64,000 bases of DNA from an uncultured Faecalibacterium sp. (GCA_934547065.1 CAKTEF010000001.1:1-64000); one strand, 5' to 3'. Positions 1-9,507 are shown, counted from the stretch's first letter. Notes: generated by a model from the sequence alone, not told the origin. Numbers and translations: made by a program.

Positions 1-72
1 GGTAACTCTATTTTACACGAAGTCTGCTATGTTGTCTTTACTTTTTTTACCTGTTGCACTTGATATTATAAT

Positions 73-262
73 CTGTCAGCCTCCCCTACCAGGGGAGGTG
101 TCGCCGCAGGCGACGGAGAGGTTGTACGGAGGACCACCTGACCACAGGCCGCATCCAAAATGGCATCGCTTCGGTTGGGTTTTCTCTCTGTCCAACCTCT
201 CAGTCTCGCATTCGCTCGACAGCTCTCCTGGTAGGAGAGCCCTTGGCAAAAAGGGCAGCAAT
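73..262. repeat. dispersed palindromic repeat in the leader of the first gene
   Basis: Bases 1-296 hold no gene. From about 73 there is a run of small palindromes (CCTCCCCT..AGGGGAGG, GTCGCC..GGCGAC, CTCTCCTGG..AGGAGAG) and the words GAGGTTGTACGGA and CCAACCTCTCAGTC. Closely related words recur at 1453-1617, 34127-34450 and 51536-51720, so this is a member of a dispersed non-coding family, perhaps a miniature inverted-repeat element. A possible -10 box (TATAAT, 67-72) lies just before it, which would place the repeat in the 5' leader of the 297 gene. Confidence 0.6.
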
Positions 263-296
263 ATCTTCTTTGGAAATAATCTTGGGAGTAACATCT

Positions 297-1436
297 ATGA
301 AACAGAAACTTTTCGCACTCATTGCAGCGGCCGCCATGGTGTTCAGCCTGGCAGGCTGCGTCATTTCCACCCCGGACACCGTGGGCACCATCGGCAGCGT
401 GGAGATCACCTCCGGGCTGTACCTGCTGGCCCAGTACGATGCCTACCAGAAGGCGGCGGACCTGGCCGACAGCGAGCAGGACACCACCGACGTCAAGGCG
501 TTCCTCAAGCAGACCATCACCCCCGATGCCGACAGCGGCGAGACGGCCCTGGTCAGCGACTATGTGGCCCAGAAAACGCTGGAAAATCTGGAGACCTACG
601 CCGCCGTGGAAACGCGCTTTGACGAGCTGGGCGGCCAGCTGACCACGGAAGAAGAACAGCAGGCCGACAGCTACGCCTCCCAGCTGATGGACCAGTACGG
701 CGACACCTACAAGGCCAACGGCATCGGGCTGGAAACCGTGCAGCGCTTTGAGCGCATCCTGCTCAAGAGCAGCGACCTGTTGGAGCTGTGCTATGGTGCG
801 GACGGCGAGACCCCTGTCTCGGATGCTGACCTGACCAGCCATCTGGAAAACAACATGTACGAACTGGCCTACTACACCATCCCGCTCTACAACACCGGCA
901 CCTACGCCTTTGCCGATGACGACCAGACCACCGAGATGCTCAACCTAGCCCAGTCCGCCATCGATGATGTCAACAGCTATGCCGCTACCCTTGCTGACCT
1001 GAGCGATTCCACCAACAGCAGTATGTTGATGGGTGCCTTCTCTGGTGTCGTGACCTCTGCCCTGCCGAACATCTACAAGGTGCTGGATTCCACCTATTCT
1101 TCTGATTCCGATGCACCCTCGCTGGAGCTCATCGGTGACAGCACTGTGACCTCCGCCTTTACCGCAGAGGGTGCCGCTGACACGGTGCGGAGCCTGTCCA
1201 TCGGTCAGGCAGCAGCCCTCAAGTACAACGGCTATGCTATGATGGCCGTTCTGCGTCTTGACCCGCTGAGCCTGAACTCCCTGGACAACCTGCGCGGGCA
1301 GGTGCTCAACGATATGAAAGGGGAGGAGCTCTCCGAGGCGCTGACCGCCTACGGTGCTTCTCTGGAGCACAACCTGAGCAGCTCCGCCATGAACAGGATG
1401 CCCGCTTCCAAGATCGTGAACAGCAGCACCAACTAA
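297..1436 (+). CDS. SurA/PrsA-like N-domain lipoprotein
   Basis: Protein of 379 residues. It begins with a lipoprotein signal peptide (Lys-rich start, Ala-rich core, lipobox SLAGC with the cysteine near residue 20), so it should be anchored on the outer face of the membrane. The segment after the signal (VGTIGSVEITSGLYLL) resembles the helical N-domain of SurA/PrsA foldases. I do not see a clear parvulin isomerase domain, so it may act as a chaperone rather than an isomerase. I chose the ATG at 297 because GGGAG lies upstream at normal spacing and the signal peptide starts there; the longer frame would put hydrophilic residues first. It stands alone between two repeat elements. Family assignment is moderate. 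Confidence 0.75.
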   Translation: MKQKLFALIAAAAMVFSLAGCVISTPDTVGTIGSVEITSGLYLLAQYDAYQKAADLADSEQDTTDVKAFLKQTITPDADSGETALVSDYVAQKTLENLETYAAVETRFDELGGQLTTEEEQQADSYASQLMDQYGDTYKANGIGLETVQRFERILLKSSDLLELCYGADGETPVSDADLTSHLENNMYELAYYTIPLYNTGTYAFADDDQTTEMLNLAQSAIDDVNSYAATLADLSDSTNSSMLMGAFSGVVTSALPNIYKVLDSTYSSDSDAPSLELIGDSTVTSAFTAEGAADTVRSLSIGQAAALKYNGYAMMAVLRLDPLSLNSLDNLRGQVLNDMKGEELSEALTAYGASLEHNLSSSAMNRMPASKIVNSSTN

Positions 1437-1452
1437 GTTTTTATTTATATGC

Positions 1453-1617
1453 AAAAAGGCTGTTGCCTGAACTCCTTCCGTCATCGCTGACGCGATGCCA
1501 CCTCCCTCTGAGAGGGAGGCTTTCACAGTTCACCGTTACGCCAAGGCTCCCTCCGAGAGGGAGCTGGCACGGCGAAGCCGTGACTGAGGGAGTTACAGGG
1601 TAACAGCCTTCTTTTTT
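1453..1617. repeat. MITE-like repeat with terminal inverted repeats
   Basis: The element is bounded by arms AAAAAGGCTGTT (left) and AACAGCCTTCTTTT (right). It contains inner palindromes CCTCCCTCTGAGAGGGAGG, CTCCCTCCGAGAGGGAG and CACGGCGAAGCCGTG. It belongs to the same family as 73-262 and 51536-51720. As RNA the whole unit can fold into one long hairpin ending in Us on either strand, so it may serve as the terminator for the converging 297 gene and the family 2 glycosidase gene. Confidence 0.65.
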
Positions 1618-3388
1618 ATTCTGTCGCTTTTTCAAATTCCGCTTCCAGCGCTTCGTTCACGGAGCGGACGGCGGCGGCATCGGGCTTCAGGGCGGCGCGG
1701 TCATAGGTGAACAGACCGTTCACCTCGTCCTCCACATCGCTTACCTGGGTGTACACCAGCGCCGAAAGCCCGTTTTTCAGCTGCGGAAGCACCGTTTCCA
1801 GCTGAAGCTTTTTCCAGCGGGCGGTCAGCTCAGCGCGGCTTTTGGCGGTGCCGTAGCCGTAAGCTTTGCGGGGCGGCTCATGGCCGGGCATGGGCCAGGC
1901 GATGCCGCCGTATTCGCTCAGGGCCACAGCCCGCTCTTTGGGCCTTACGCGCAGCGGGTAGAAGTAGTTGTGCAGCGAGTACACGTCTCCCCCGCCCTGG
2001 TCGTACCAGCCGCTGGCTTCGTCCACCAGGCGGTCAGCATCCAGCGCACGCAGGGCCGCCGTGGCGTGGGGTGCGTCAAACTGGCCCCACCCTTCGTTGA
2101 ACGGCACCCAGCAGCCGATGCAGGGGTGGCAGCGCAGGGCCTGCACGGTGTCGTCCAGTTCCCGGTCATACTCGGCCCGCGCGGCAGCGCCGCCCCTGCT
2201 CAGCAGCCCCCATAGCGGCTTTTTGTCCGGCAGGCGGCGCAGCAGCGGCTGGAACACATTGGTCAGGTAGGTCACGAACCATGATTTGCAGGGCTCGCCG
2301 CCGTTCACCAGATCCTGCCAGACGATCAGGCCCAGTTTGTCGCAGTGGTAATACCAGCGCTGCGGCTCGATCTTTGCGTGCTTGCGCAGCAGGTTGAAGC
2401 CCAGCTCTTTCACGGTCTGCAGCTCATGCACCACAGCCGCATCGCTGGGCGGGGTGTACAGGCCTTTGGGCCAGTAGCCCTGATCCAGCAGCCCATTGAG
2501 CAGGATGGGTTTGTCATTCAGGCAGAAGCGCAGCACTCCCTTTGCATCGGGCACACAGCTCCACTTGCGCAGGGCAAAGTAGCTGTGTACGGTGTCAAAC
2601 TCCGCTTCGCCGCCCTGGGTGGTGCCCACGGTCAGGTCGTACAAAAACGGGCTGTCCGGGCTCCAGGGGAAGAAATGCTCCTCCGGGATGTTCAGCGTCA
2701 CCTCGCCGTCCCGGTCCGCTTCATCACTGCCCCAGTCCTCGGCAATGGTCACGCCCCCGGCCCGCACCACGGCCCACAGGTTCACCGCCCCGCCGGGCAT
2801 GGAAGTATGGGCCTTTACCGTCACGGTGCGGGCATCGTAGTCCGGGGTCACGGTCAGGTCGGTGATGTAGTTTTCCGGCACGCGTTCCAGCCACACGGTC
2901 TGCCAGATGCCGCTCTGGGCCGGGTAGAACATGCCGCCGGGCTTCAGGGTCTGCTTGCCCCGCGCCTGCACGCCGTTTCCCGTGGGGTCCTGCACGGCCA
3001 CCCACAGCCGGTTATGGTCCGTGCCGTTGAGCTGCCGGGTGATGTCCAGCGTAAAGGGCCAGTAGCCGCCCCGGTGGCCGCCCGCCAGATGGCCGTTGAC
3101 CTGCACGGCGCAGGCGTAGTCCACAGCCCCAAAGTGCAGCAGCACCCGCCCGCCGCTGCCCGCCGGGGGCGCAAAGCTGCGGTGGTAGTGGAGCCACTCC
3201 CCCGGCTGCAAGGTCCGCCCCACGCCGGAGGCCTCGGTTTCCGGCGAATAGGGGACCAGAATGCTGCCATCCCACTGTTTGGGCAGGGCAGCGCTGCGGG
3301 TGATGGCATACTGCCAGGGGCCGTTCAGGGATTCAAAGCTGTCCCGCCGCAGCGCAGGGCGGGGGTATTCCGGCAAAGGATGCTGCAT
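1616..3388 (-). CDS. glycoside hydrolase family 2 protein
   Basis: Protein of 590 residues with no signal peptide, so probably a cytoplasmic enzyme cleaving imported oligosaccharides or glycosides. Order of parts: N-terminal sugar-binding jelly roll (about 15-170), immunoglobulin-like domain (about 175-275), then a TIM barrel. The barrel shows the family 2 acid/base motif NEGW (Glu432) and a nucleophile-like SEYGG (Glu492). It is much shorter than LacZ (about 1,000 residues), resembling the compact beta-galactosidase/beta-glucuronidase group; exact specificity cannot be read. The start ATG follows GGCGGTGACACC. A TGn-TACAAT extended -10 box lies at 3414-3419 on the same strand. It is monocistronic between terminator structures. 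Confidence 0.85.
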   Translation of the reverse strand: MQHPLPEYPRPALRRDSFESLNGPWQYAITRSAALPKQWDGSILVPYSPETEASGVGRTLQPGEWLHYHRSFAPPAGSGGRVLLHFGAVDYACAVQVNGHLAGGHRGGYWPFTLDITRQLNGTDHNRLWVAVQDPTGNGVQARGKQTLKPGGMFYPAQSGIWQTVWLERVPENYITDLTVTPDYDARTVTVKAHTSMPGGAVNLWAVVRAGGVTIAEDWGSDEADRDGEVTLNIPEEHFFPWSPDSPFLYDLTVGTTQGGEAEFDTVHSYFALRKWSCVPDAKGVLRFCLNDKPILLNGLLDQGYWPKGLYTPPSDAAVVHELQTVKELGFNLLRKHAKIEPQRWYYHCDKLGLIVWQDLVNGGEPCKSWFVTYLTNVFQPLLRRLPDKKPLWGLLSRGGAAARAEYDRELDDTVQALRCHPCIGCWVPFNEGWGQFDAPHATAALRALDADRLVDEASGWYDQGGGDVYSLHNYFYPLRVRPKERAVALSEYGGIAWPMPGHEPPRKAYGYGTAKSRAELTARWKKLQLETVLPQLKNGLSALVYTQVSDVEDEVNGLFTYDRAALKPDAAAVRSVNEALEAEFEKATE

Positions 3389-3447
3389 GGTGTCACCGCC
3401 TTTTCATGCCTCCATTGTAGCACAGCCTAACCGGGTTGTATAGACGC

Positions 3448-3488
3448 AAAAGCGGCCCCTGCCGCCGGGCATTCCGGGCAGGGGCCGC
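3448..3488 (-). terminator. intrinsic terminator after icd
   Basis: Perfect 12-bp stem (GCGGCCCCTGCC with GGCAGGGGCCGC, 3452-3488) followed on the minus strand by TTTT. It lies directly downstream of the icd stop codon. Confidence 0.85.
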
Positions 3489-3510
3489 TGCATGTTTTTT
3501 GGGGGATCGC

Positions 3511-4722
3511 TCAGGCCAGCTTTGCTTCCAGCCGGGTGCGGATGGCCCGGATGAAGCCCTCGCTGTCCACGGCGGTGGGGGTGATGCCCTCGGCCAGGCC
3601 GCACAGATCCTTGGTCATGATGCCGTCCGCCAGGGTCTGCAGGCTGGCGGCTTCCAGTGCTTCGCCAAATTTGACCAGCTCCGGCAGGCCGTCCAGCTCG
3701 CCGCGCTTTTTCAGCGCACCGCTCCAGGCAAAGATCGTGGCCATGGGGTTGGTGGAGGTCTTTTCCCCCTTGAGGTACTTGTAGTAGTGGCGGGTCACGG
3801 TGCCGTGGGCGGCTTCGTACTCGTAGTTGCCGTCCGGGCTGACCAGCACACTGGTCATCATGGCCAGCGAACCGAACGCCGTGGACACCATGTCGCTCAT
3901 CACGTCGCCGTCGTAGTTCTTGCAGGCCCAGACAAAGCCGCCCTCGCTGCGGATCACGCGGGCCACGATGTCGTCGATCAGGCTGTAAAAATAGGTGATG
4001 CCGGCAGCCTCAAACTTTGCCTTGTATTCGGCATCGTACACTTCCTGGAAGATATCCTTGAACGTGTGGTCATATTTTTTGGAGATGGTGTCCTTGGCGC
4101 CGAACCACAGATCCTGCTTTTTGTCCAGCGCGTAGTTGAAGCAGCTGCGGGCAAAACTGCGGATGGAGCTGTCCTTGTTGTACTGCCCCTGCAGCACACC
4201 GGCCCCCTCAAAATCGTACACGGTGGCGCGCTGCTCGGTGCCGTCCGCACCGGTATACACCAGCTCCGCCTTGCCGGGGCCGGGGATGCGGAACTCGGTG
4301 CATTTATACACATCGCCGTAAGCGTGGCGGGCAATGGTGATGGGCTTTTTCCAGTTCCTGACCACCGGCCTGATGCTGTCGATCATGATGGGTGCGCGGA
4401 ACACGGTGCCGTCCAGCACAGCGCGGATGGTGCCGTTGGGGCTTTTCCACATCTCGTGCAGCTTGTACTCGTCCATCCGCTGGGCGTTGGGGGTAATGGT
4501 GGCGCACTTGACGGCCACGCCGTACTTCTTGTTTGCCAGAGCCGCATCCATGGTCACCTGATCGGCGGTGGCATCGCGGTTGGGCAGGCCCAGGTCATAG
4601 TACTCGGTGTTCAGGTCCACAAAGGGCAGGATCAGTTCGTCCTTGATCATTTTCCAGAGCACGCGGGTCATCTCGTCGCCATCCATCTCCACCAGGGGGG
4701 TGGTCATCCTGATCTTTTCCAT
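3511..4722 (-). CDS. icd: NADP-dependent isocitrate dehydrogenase
   Basis: Protein of 403 residues that oxidises isocitrate to 2-oxoglutarate with NADP, feeding glutamate synthesis in an anaerobe. It is of the eukaryote-like homodimeric subfamily: [10 protein letters not shown] at the start, the substrate segment [17 protein letters not shown], the metal-binding region around [11 protein letters not shown], and [11 protein letters not shown] close to the coenzyme site. Length fits the family (about 400). Two ATGs lie side by side (4725 and 4722). The second has AAAGGG about 8 bases upstream and gives the usual N-terminus, so I prefer it. It lies 83 bases after the aminotransferase gene on the same strand and is followed by a strong terminator. 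Confidence 0.95.
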   Translation of the reverse strand: MEKIRMTTPLVEMDGDEMTRVLWKMIKDELILPFVDLNTEYYDLGLPNRDATADQVTMDAALANKKYGVAVKCATITPNAQRMDEYKLHEMWKSPNGTIRAVLDGTVFRAPIMIDSIRPVVRNWKKPITIARHAYGDVYKCTEFRIPGPGKAELVYTGADGTEQRATVYDFEGAGVLQGQYNKDSSIRSFARSCFNYALDKKQDLWFGAKDTISKKYDHTFKDIFQEVYDAEYKAKFEAAGITYFYSLIDDIVARVIRSEGGFVWACKNYDGDVMSDMVSTAFGSLAMMTSVLVSPDGNYEYEAAHGTVTRHYYKYLKGEKTSTNPMATIFAWSGALKKRGELDGLPELVKFGEALEAASLQTLADGIMTKDLCGLAEGITPTAVDSEGFIRAIRTRLEAKLA

Positions 4723-4805
4723 CATCAATTCCCTTTCCTCTTGCTGCAAAACAGGCTTTTTATTTTTTCCCCGGCCGCACTGCCAGATGCCGCCGGGGCT
4801 TTGGC

Positions 4806-6002
4806 TTATTTGTTGTAGGCAGCCGCCAGCTTTTCCAGGGCGGGCAGGCTGCGCTCGACCTTTTCGGTGTCGATGCAGTAGGCCAGCCGCACATAGCCGT
4901 TGACCCCAAAGGTATCGCTGGGCACCAGCAGCAGGTCGAACTCCCGCGCTTTCCGGCAGAATGCGTTGGCATCCTCCTCCAGCGCCCTGGGGAAGATGTA
5001 AAATGTGCCGCCGGGGCGTTCCACCTCAAAACCCAGCTCCCGGAGCTTGTTGTACAGCAGGTTCATGTTCCGCTCGTACACCGAAAGGTCGCTGGTCACA
5101 TCCAGGCAGCGGGCCACGGCACGCTGGATGATGCTGGGCGGGCAGTTGTGGCCGGTAAAGCGCGAGATCTGGGCCATCATCTCCACCAGCACGTCCTCGC
5201 CCTCGCAGCCGGGGCGCACGGCCACATAGCCCAGGCGCTCGCCGGGCAGGCTCAGGCTCTTGGAGAACGAGAAGCAGGTCAGCGTGTGGGGGTAGAATGC
5301 AGCCGGATACGGTACGGTCTTGCCGTCGAACGCGATGTCACGGTAAGGCTCGTCGCTGACCAGGAAGATGTTGTGGCCAAAGGCCCTGCTCTTTTCGGCC
5401 AGGATCGCGGCCATGCGGGTCAGCGTCCGGGCCGAGTAGACCACGCCGGTGGGGTTGTTGGGCGTGTTGATGAGCACGCAGGTCACGCGCTCGGTCAGCA
5501 TCTGCTCAAAGGCATCGAGGTTGGGCTGGAACGCCGGGGCCTGGGGCGGCACCACTTTCAGGACTGCTCCGGTTCCCGCAACATAGGGGCCGTACTCCGG
5601 GAAATAGGGCGCAAAGGTCAGCACCTCGTCGCCGGGCTGGGTCACGGCGCGGATGGCATGGGCAATGGCACCGGCCGCCCCCGTGGTGGGGAAAATGTGC
5701 AGCTGCTCATACGGCAGGCCGAATGTCTGCCGGAGGTGCGCCGCCACCGCCGTGCGGAAGCCGGGGTCGCCCTGGCTGGGGCAGTAGCCGTGCAGAGCCA
5801 CCAGTTCTTCGTTTGCCAGCAGATCCTGCATAGCAGCCGTGAACCGGGGCGGGCAGGGCACGCTGGGGTTGCCCAGCGAGTAATCGAACACGTTCTCGTA
5901 CCCGATCTCGGCCGCACGCTGCCTGCCGTACATAAATGTTTCGCGGATGACGCTTTTGTGCGCCAGCATCCCGCGGTAAGTTTCATTCAACACGATTTCC
6001 AT
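4806..6002 (-). CDS. pyridoxal-phosphate aminotransferase class I/II
   Basis: Protein of 398 residues of fold type I. Visible motifs are the cofactor-phosphate and ring regions ([24 protein letters not shown]), DEPYRDI, and the Schiff-base lysine in [16 protein letters not shown], followed by the substrate-carboxylate arginine region RLAYC near the C-terminus. It resembles aspartate/aromatic aminotransferases; the amino donor cannot be read from sequence. Its place directly before icd, which makes 2-oxoglutarate, suggests amino acid metabolism. The ATG at 6002 is only one base after AGGGGGA, so initiation at the in-frame GTG at 5993 (about 10 bases from the same site) is possible. It follows the CDF transporter gene by 23 bases and is probably cotranscribed with it. 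Confidence 0.88.
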   Translation of the reverse strand: MEIVLNETYRGMLAHKSVIRETFMYGRQRAAEIGYENVFDYSLGNPSVPCPPRFTAAMQDLLANEELVALHGYCPSQGDPGFRTAVAAHLRQTFGLPYEQLHIFPTTGAAGAIAHAIRAVTQPGDEVLTFAPYFPEYGPYVAGTGAVLKVVPPQAPAFQPNLDAFEQMLTERVTCVLINTPNNPTGVVYSARTLTRMAAILAEKSRAFGHNIFLVSDEPYRDIAFDGKTVPYPAAFYPHTLTCFSFSKSLSLPGERLGYVAVRPGCEGEDVLVEMMAQISRFTGHNCPPSIIQRAVARCLDVTSDLSVYERNMNLLYNKLRELGFEVERPGGTFYIFPRALEEDANAFCRKAREFDLLLVPSDTFGVNGYVRLAYCIDTEKVERSLPALEKLAAAYNK

Positions 6003-6025
6003 TCCCCCTGTTAAAAATCGGAACT

Positions 6026-7213
6026 TTATGTTTCGTGGGCAGCAGCGGCATAGCTCTGTTCCACCTTGATGACACAACTGTATTTCGGGTCCTGCTCGTG
6101 GACAAACTGGCACATCCGGGCCAGCATGGCATCCTTGTCCCCGGTATAGCCCGCCGGAAAGACCAGATCAAACAGGACATTGGTGTGGGTGTCCCCCGGC
6201 ACGATCCGCAGATCATGCACCGAGAGCTGCGGGTCCAGCTGGCGCACCGTTTCCATCAGCCGGGTGCGCAGCACGCCCACCTCGGCATCCGCCGTAACGA
6301 TGGGGTCGTAATGGATGGTGACCTGCAGGCCGTCCCGCTTGAGAAAATCGTTTTCAATGTTGTCGATCACATCGTGGGCCTTGAGCGGGTCTGTCTCAGC
6401 CGGAAACTCGATGTGCAGCGAAGCGAACTGGTGGCCGGGACCATAGTCGTGTACCATCAGGTCATGCATCCCCAGGACCCCGGGGTAGCGCATCACGGTC
6501 TGTTCAATGTGCTCCACCAGCTCCGGGCTGGGGCTTTCGCCCAGAAGCGGGCTCAGGGTATCCATCACAAGCCCCCAGCCGGACCAGAGGATGAATCCGG
6601 CCACGGCCACACCCATCAGGCCATCCAGCCGCACCCAGCCGGTCAGGCTGCACACCACCGTGGAAACCAGCACCGCGCCGGTGGTCAGCACATCGTTCCG
6701 GCTGTCGGCCGCTGTGGCCATCAGCGTTTCCGAGCCGATGATCTGCCCGATGGTGCGGTTAAAGCCGCTCATCCAGAGCTTGACGGCAATGGACGCTGCC
6801 AGCACCCCCACGCTGAGCCAGCTGAACGCCACCGGCGTGGGGTGCAGCACCTTGACCACCGACTCCTTGAGCAGCGAGAACCCGATGCCCAGGATGGTCA
6901 CACTGACCACCAGCCCGGCCAGATATTCGTACCGGGCATGGCCGTAAGGGTGCTCTGCATCCGGGGCCTTGGCGGCCAGTTTGAAGCCGACCAGACTGAC
7001 GACATTGGAAGAAGCATCCGAAAGGTTGTTCAGTGCATCCGCCATGATGGCAATGGAACCAAACAACACGCCCGCCGTCAGCTTGCCAAGGCACAGCAGC
7101 AGGTTACAGACCATGCCCACAATGCCCGCCAGGTTGCCATACGCGGTACGCACGGCCGGGTCTTTGGCGTTGTCCGGGGTATGGATGAAGCATCGGATCA
7201 GAAACCGGGTCAT
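6026..7213 (-). CDS. cation diffusion facilitator family transporter
   Basis: Protein of 395 residues exporting divalent metal ions (Zn, Fe or Mn) by proton exchange. Six hydrophobic segments fill the first 220 residues. The metal site is visible as DALNNLSDASSN in helix 2 and SRNDV in helix 5, with HPYGHARYEYL after helix 2. The C-terminal cytoplasmic domain (about 220-395) contains two ferredoxin-like stretches (HIEFPAET, VLFDLVFPAG) and is longer than in FieF. The ATG at 7213 follows GGAGAGTGATT; the longer frame adds unlikely residues. It leads a likely operon with the aminotransferase, from a promoter at 7260-7288. Confidence 0.9.
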   Translation of the reverse strand: MTRFLIRCFIHTPDNAKDPAVRTAYGNLAGIVGMVCNLLLCLGKLTAGVLFGSIAIMADALNNLSDASSNVVSLVGFKLAAKAPDAEHPYGHARYEYLAGLVVSVTILGIGFSLLKESVVKVLHPTPVAFSWLSVGVLAASIAVKLWMSGFNRTIGQIIGSETLMATAADSRNDVLTTGAVLVSTVVCSLTGWVRLDGLMGVAVAGFILWSGWGLVMDTLSPLLGESPSPELVEHIEQTVMRYPGVLGMHDLMVHDYGPGHQFASLHIEFPAETDPLKAHDVIDNIENDFLKRDGLQVTIHYDPIVTADAEVGVLRTRLMETVRQLDPQLSVHDLRIVPGDTHTNVLFDLVFPAGYTGDKDAMLARMCQFVHEQDPKYSCVIKVEQSYAAAAHET

Positions 7214-7259
7214 AATCACTCTCCATTCTCCTGCACCGGCAAAGGGGCAGGATAGATAT

Positions 7260-7288
7260 AGTATAGCATTTCGCTTTATCATTGTGAA
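7260..7288 (-). promoter_or_regulatory. SigA-type promoter for the CDF transporter gene
   Basis: On the minus strand TTCACA (7283-7288) and TATACT (7260-7265) are separated by 17 bases, about 50 bases before the start codon. Confidence 0.6.
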
Positions 7289-7356
7289 GCGTTTTGCCAT
7301 GAAAGCACGGCTTGTTTGGCCGTGCTTGGATGAATTTGCGTCTTGTTCCGGGCGAC

Positions 7357-7394
7357 AAAACGGCCCCCGCAGCGGCAGAGCCGCTGTGGGGGCC
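7357..7394 (-). terminator. terminator after ptsI
   Basis: Stem GGCCCCCACAGCGG / CCGCTGCGGGGGCC around a 4-5 base loop, then TTTT on the minus strand, just downstream of the ptsI stop. A second perfect hairpin (AAGCACGGC/GCCGTGCTT, 7303-7327) lies beyond it. Confidence 0.8.
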
Positions 7395-7422
7395 AGTGGA
7401 TCCCGGTTCGGTCGTGCCCGGC

Positions 7423-9069
7423 TCAGATGTTCTTGGCCGAGGGCTTGCTCAGATCCACGCTGCGGATGATCTTGCGCACCGGCAGGATGCTCTTTGCGTT
7501 CATCGAAAGCTCGTCCACGCCCATGCGCAGGAACGTCTCGGTCAGGCCGGTATCTGCGCCCAGCTCGCCGCAGATGCCCACCCAGATGCCGTGACGGTGG
7601 CCCGCCTCAATGGTCATCTTGATGGCACGCAGCACAGCGGGGTGGTGCGGATCAAAGAACGGCTCCAGCTTGGCGTTCTGGCGGTCCAGCGCACAGGTAT
7701 ACTGGGTCAGGTCGTTGGTTCCGATGGAGAAGAAATCGCACTCGGCGGCCAGATCGTCGGCCACCAGCACGGCGGCGGGGGTCTCGATCATGGTGCCGAC
7801 CTCGATCTTATCGCTGAACTTTTTGCCCTCGGCGGTCAGCTCTTTCTTGCATTCTTCCAGCACAGCCTTGGCATCCTGCAGCTCACGCAGGCTGGTGATC
7901 ATGGGGAACATGATGCTCATGTTGCCAAAGGCCGAAGCCCGCAGCAAAGCGCGCAGCTGGGTCTTGAAGAAATCTTTCCGGGTCAGGCAGATGCGGATGG
8001 CGCGGTAGCCCAGGGCCGGGTTGTCCTCGTGATCCAGCTTCATGTAGTCCACGGTCTTATCCGCACCGATATCACAGGTGCGCACGACCACTTTCTTGGG
8101 GGCCAGGGTCTCCAGCACCTGCTTGTAGGCTTCAAACTGATACTCCTCGGTGGGGTAATCCTTGCAGTTCAGGTAAACGAACTCGGTGCGGAACAGGCCC
8201 ACGCCGCCCGCGTCGTTCTGCTGCACAGCCCCCACATCGCTCATGCCGCCGATGTTGGCAAACACCTCCACGGTCTTGCCGTCCAGCGTGGTGTTGGGCT
8301 TGCCTTTCAGCTCTGCCAGCAGGGCCTGCTTTTTCTGGTCCTCCTGCTGGCGCTTGCGCAGGCTTTTCAGCAGATCGGGGGTGGGGTCCACATACACACA
8401 GGCATTGTAGCCGTCCACCACAGCCATCTTGCCGTCCCAGTCGTCCTGGATCTCCTTGCACTGGATCAGGGCCGGGATGTTCATGCTGCGGGCCAGAATG
8501 GCCGTGTGGCTGTTGGAGCTTCCCTCGCGGGTGATAAAGCCCAGCAGCAGGCTCTTGTCCATCCGCACCGTCTCCGAGGGGGCCAGGTCGTCGGCCACCA
8601 GGATGCTGGGCTCGGTGCCCTGCAGGCTGGCGTTGTCCACCCCCTGCAGAATGTCCAGCATGGCCTGCGCAATGTCGATGACATCGGCGCTGCGGGCCTG
8701 CAGATACGGGTCGTCCATGGCCGCAAACACGGCGGCCTGGTTATCGCCCGCCGTCTTGACGGCGTACTCTGCGCACTTTTTCTGCCCGTTGATGATCTCT
8801 TTGATCGCATCCACGAAATCATCGTCGTCCAGCATCATGGCGTGGATGTTGAACACCTCGGCAATGTCCTCGCCGGCCTCGGCCAGGGCCTTTTCATACA
8901 GGGCCGTCTGCTGGTCGATGGCCTTGGCGCGGGCCTCCTCAAAGCGGGCTTCTTCGGCTGCCGGATCCGCCGCCTCGGCGGAGGAGATCACGGGGTCCTT
9001 TTTCTTGTAGATCTTCAGCTTGCCAATGGCAATGCCGTTCAGGATGCTTTTACCGGTACCTACCTGCAT
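7423..9069 (-). CDS. ptsI: PTS enzyme I (PEP-protein phosphotransferase)
   Basis: Protein of 548 residues that takes phosphate from phosphoenolpyruvate and passes it to HPr, starting all PTS sugar uptake. The active histidine is His188 in GSSNSHTAILARSMNIPAL. The PEP-binding barrel shows RTEFVYL, FFSIGTNDLTQYTCALDR and the catalytic cysteine at 500 in VGICGE. Length is slightly below the usual 570. The ATG at 9069 follows GGAGAGAAAAACC. It lies 88 bases after ptsH, with a terminator in the gap, so enzyme I is probably made at lower levels than HPr. Confidence 0.97.
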   Translation of the reverse strand: MQVGTGKSILNGIAIGKLKIYKKKDPVISSAEAADPAAEEARFEEARAKAIDQQTALYEKALAEAGEDIAEVFNIHAMMLDDDDFVDAIKEIINGQKKCAEYAVKTAGDNQAAVFAAMDDPYLQARSADVIDIAQAMLDILQGVDNASLQGTEPSILVADDLAPSETVRMDKSLLLGFITREGSSNSHTAILARSMNIPALIQCKEIQDDWDGKMAVVDGYNACVYVDPTPDLLKSLRKRQQEDQKKQALLAELKGKPNTTLDGKTVEVFANIGGMSDVGAVQQNDAGGVGLFRTEFVYLNCKDYPTEEYQFEAYKQVLETLAPKKVVVRTCDIGADKTVDYMKLDHEDNPALGYRAIRICLTRKDFFKTQLRALLRASAFGNMSIMFPMITSLRELQDAKAVLEECKKELTAEGKKFSDKIEVGTMIETPAAVLVADDLAAECDFFSIGTNDLTQYTCALDRQNAKLEPFFDPHHPAVLRAIKMTIEAGHRHGIWVGICGELGADTGLTETFLRMGVDELSMNAKSILPVRKIIRSVDLSKPSAKNI

Positions 9070-9101
9070 GGTTTTTCTCTCCTTTGCAAATCTTCTGTGA
9101 G

Positions 9102-9139
9102 AAAAAGCCCCCGCAGGACTCCCCGCAAGGGCTTTTTTG
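9102..9139 (-). terminator. attenuating terminator between ptsH and ptsI
   Basis: On the minus strand GCCCUUGCGGGG pairs with UCCUGCGGGGGC (9107-9132, several G-U pairs, two-base loop) and is followed by UUUUU. Because ptsI has no clear promoter of its own in the 88-base gap, read-through would set the HPr to enzyme I ratio. Confidence 0.75.
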
Positions 9140-9157
9140 CTCAACATCACAGGAACA

Positions 9158-9415
9158 TCAGACGTTCTCGCTCAGGAACTTCTGAATTGCTTCAGCAGCG
9201 GCTTCTTCGTCCTCGCCCTCGACCTTCACGGTCACGGTGTCGCCCTGCTTGACACCCATTCCCATCAGGGCCATCAGCTTGCGCAGATCGCAGCTCTTGC
9301 CCTCCTTTTCCAGGGTAGCGGTGCTGGAAAAGCCCTTTGCCACCTTGACGAGCAGGCCGGCGGGACGTGCATGGATGCCGCAGGCATCCTTAACAGTGTA
9401 CTGGAATTCCTTCAT
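9158..9415 (-). CDS. ptsH: HPr phosphocarrier protein, Ser46 replaced by Lys
   Basis: Protein of 85 residues carrying phosphate from enzyme I to the sugar-specific IIA proteins. His15 sits in the perfect motif GIHARPA. In Bacillus HPr the kinase target is Ser46 in NLKSIMG. Here the aligned segment reads DLRKLMALMG, with Lys at position 46, so the regulatory phosphorylation used in catabolite repression should not be possible on this copy. It is not Crh, which lacks His15. The ATG follows AAGGAGAAAATGATT. It is first in the ptsH-ptsI unit. Confidence 0.96.
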   Translation of the reverse strand: MKEFQYTVKDACGIHARPAGLLVKVAKGFSSTATLEKEGKSCDLRKLMALMGMGVKQGDTVTVKVEGEDEEAAAEAIQKFLSENV

Positions 9416-9501
9416 AATCATTTTCTCCTTACTTGATCCCATCTCCGGGCGGTTCAGCGTTTCCCGGATGCAGCGACTTCTGCCATGGGACTTCTACTAT
9501 T

Positions 9502-9507
9502 ATTATA
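9502..9507 (-). promoter_or_regulatory. -10 element before ptsH
   Basis: A perfect TATAAT on the minus strand about 90 bases before ptsH, in an AT-rich patch. No good -35 hexamer is seen. Confidence 0.4.

Noticed and set aside
9158..9415. HPr-like protein considered as the regulator Crh
   Set aside because: Crh lacks the active His15, which is intact here, and the gene is followed by ptsI.
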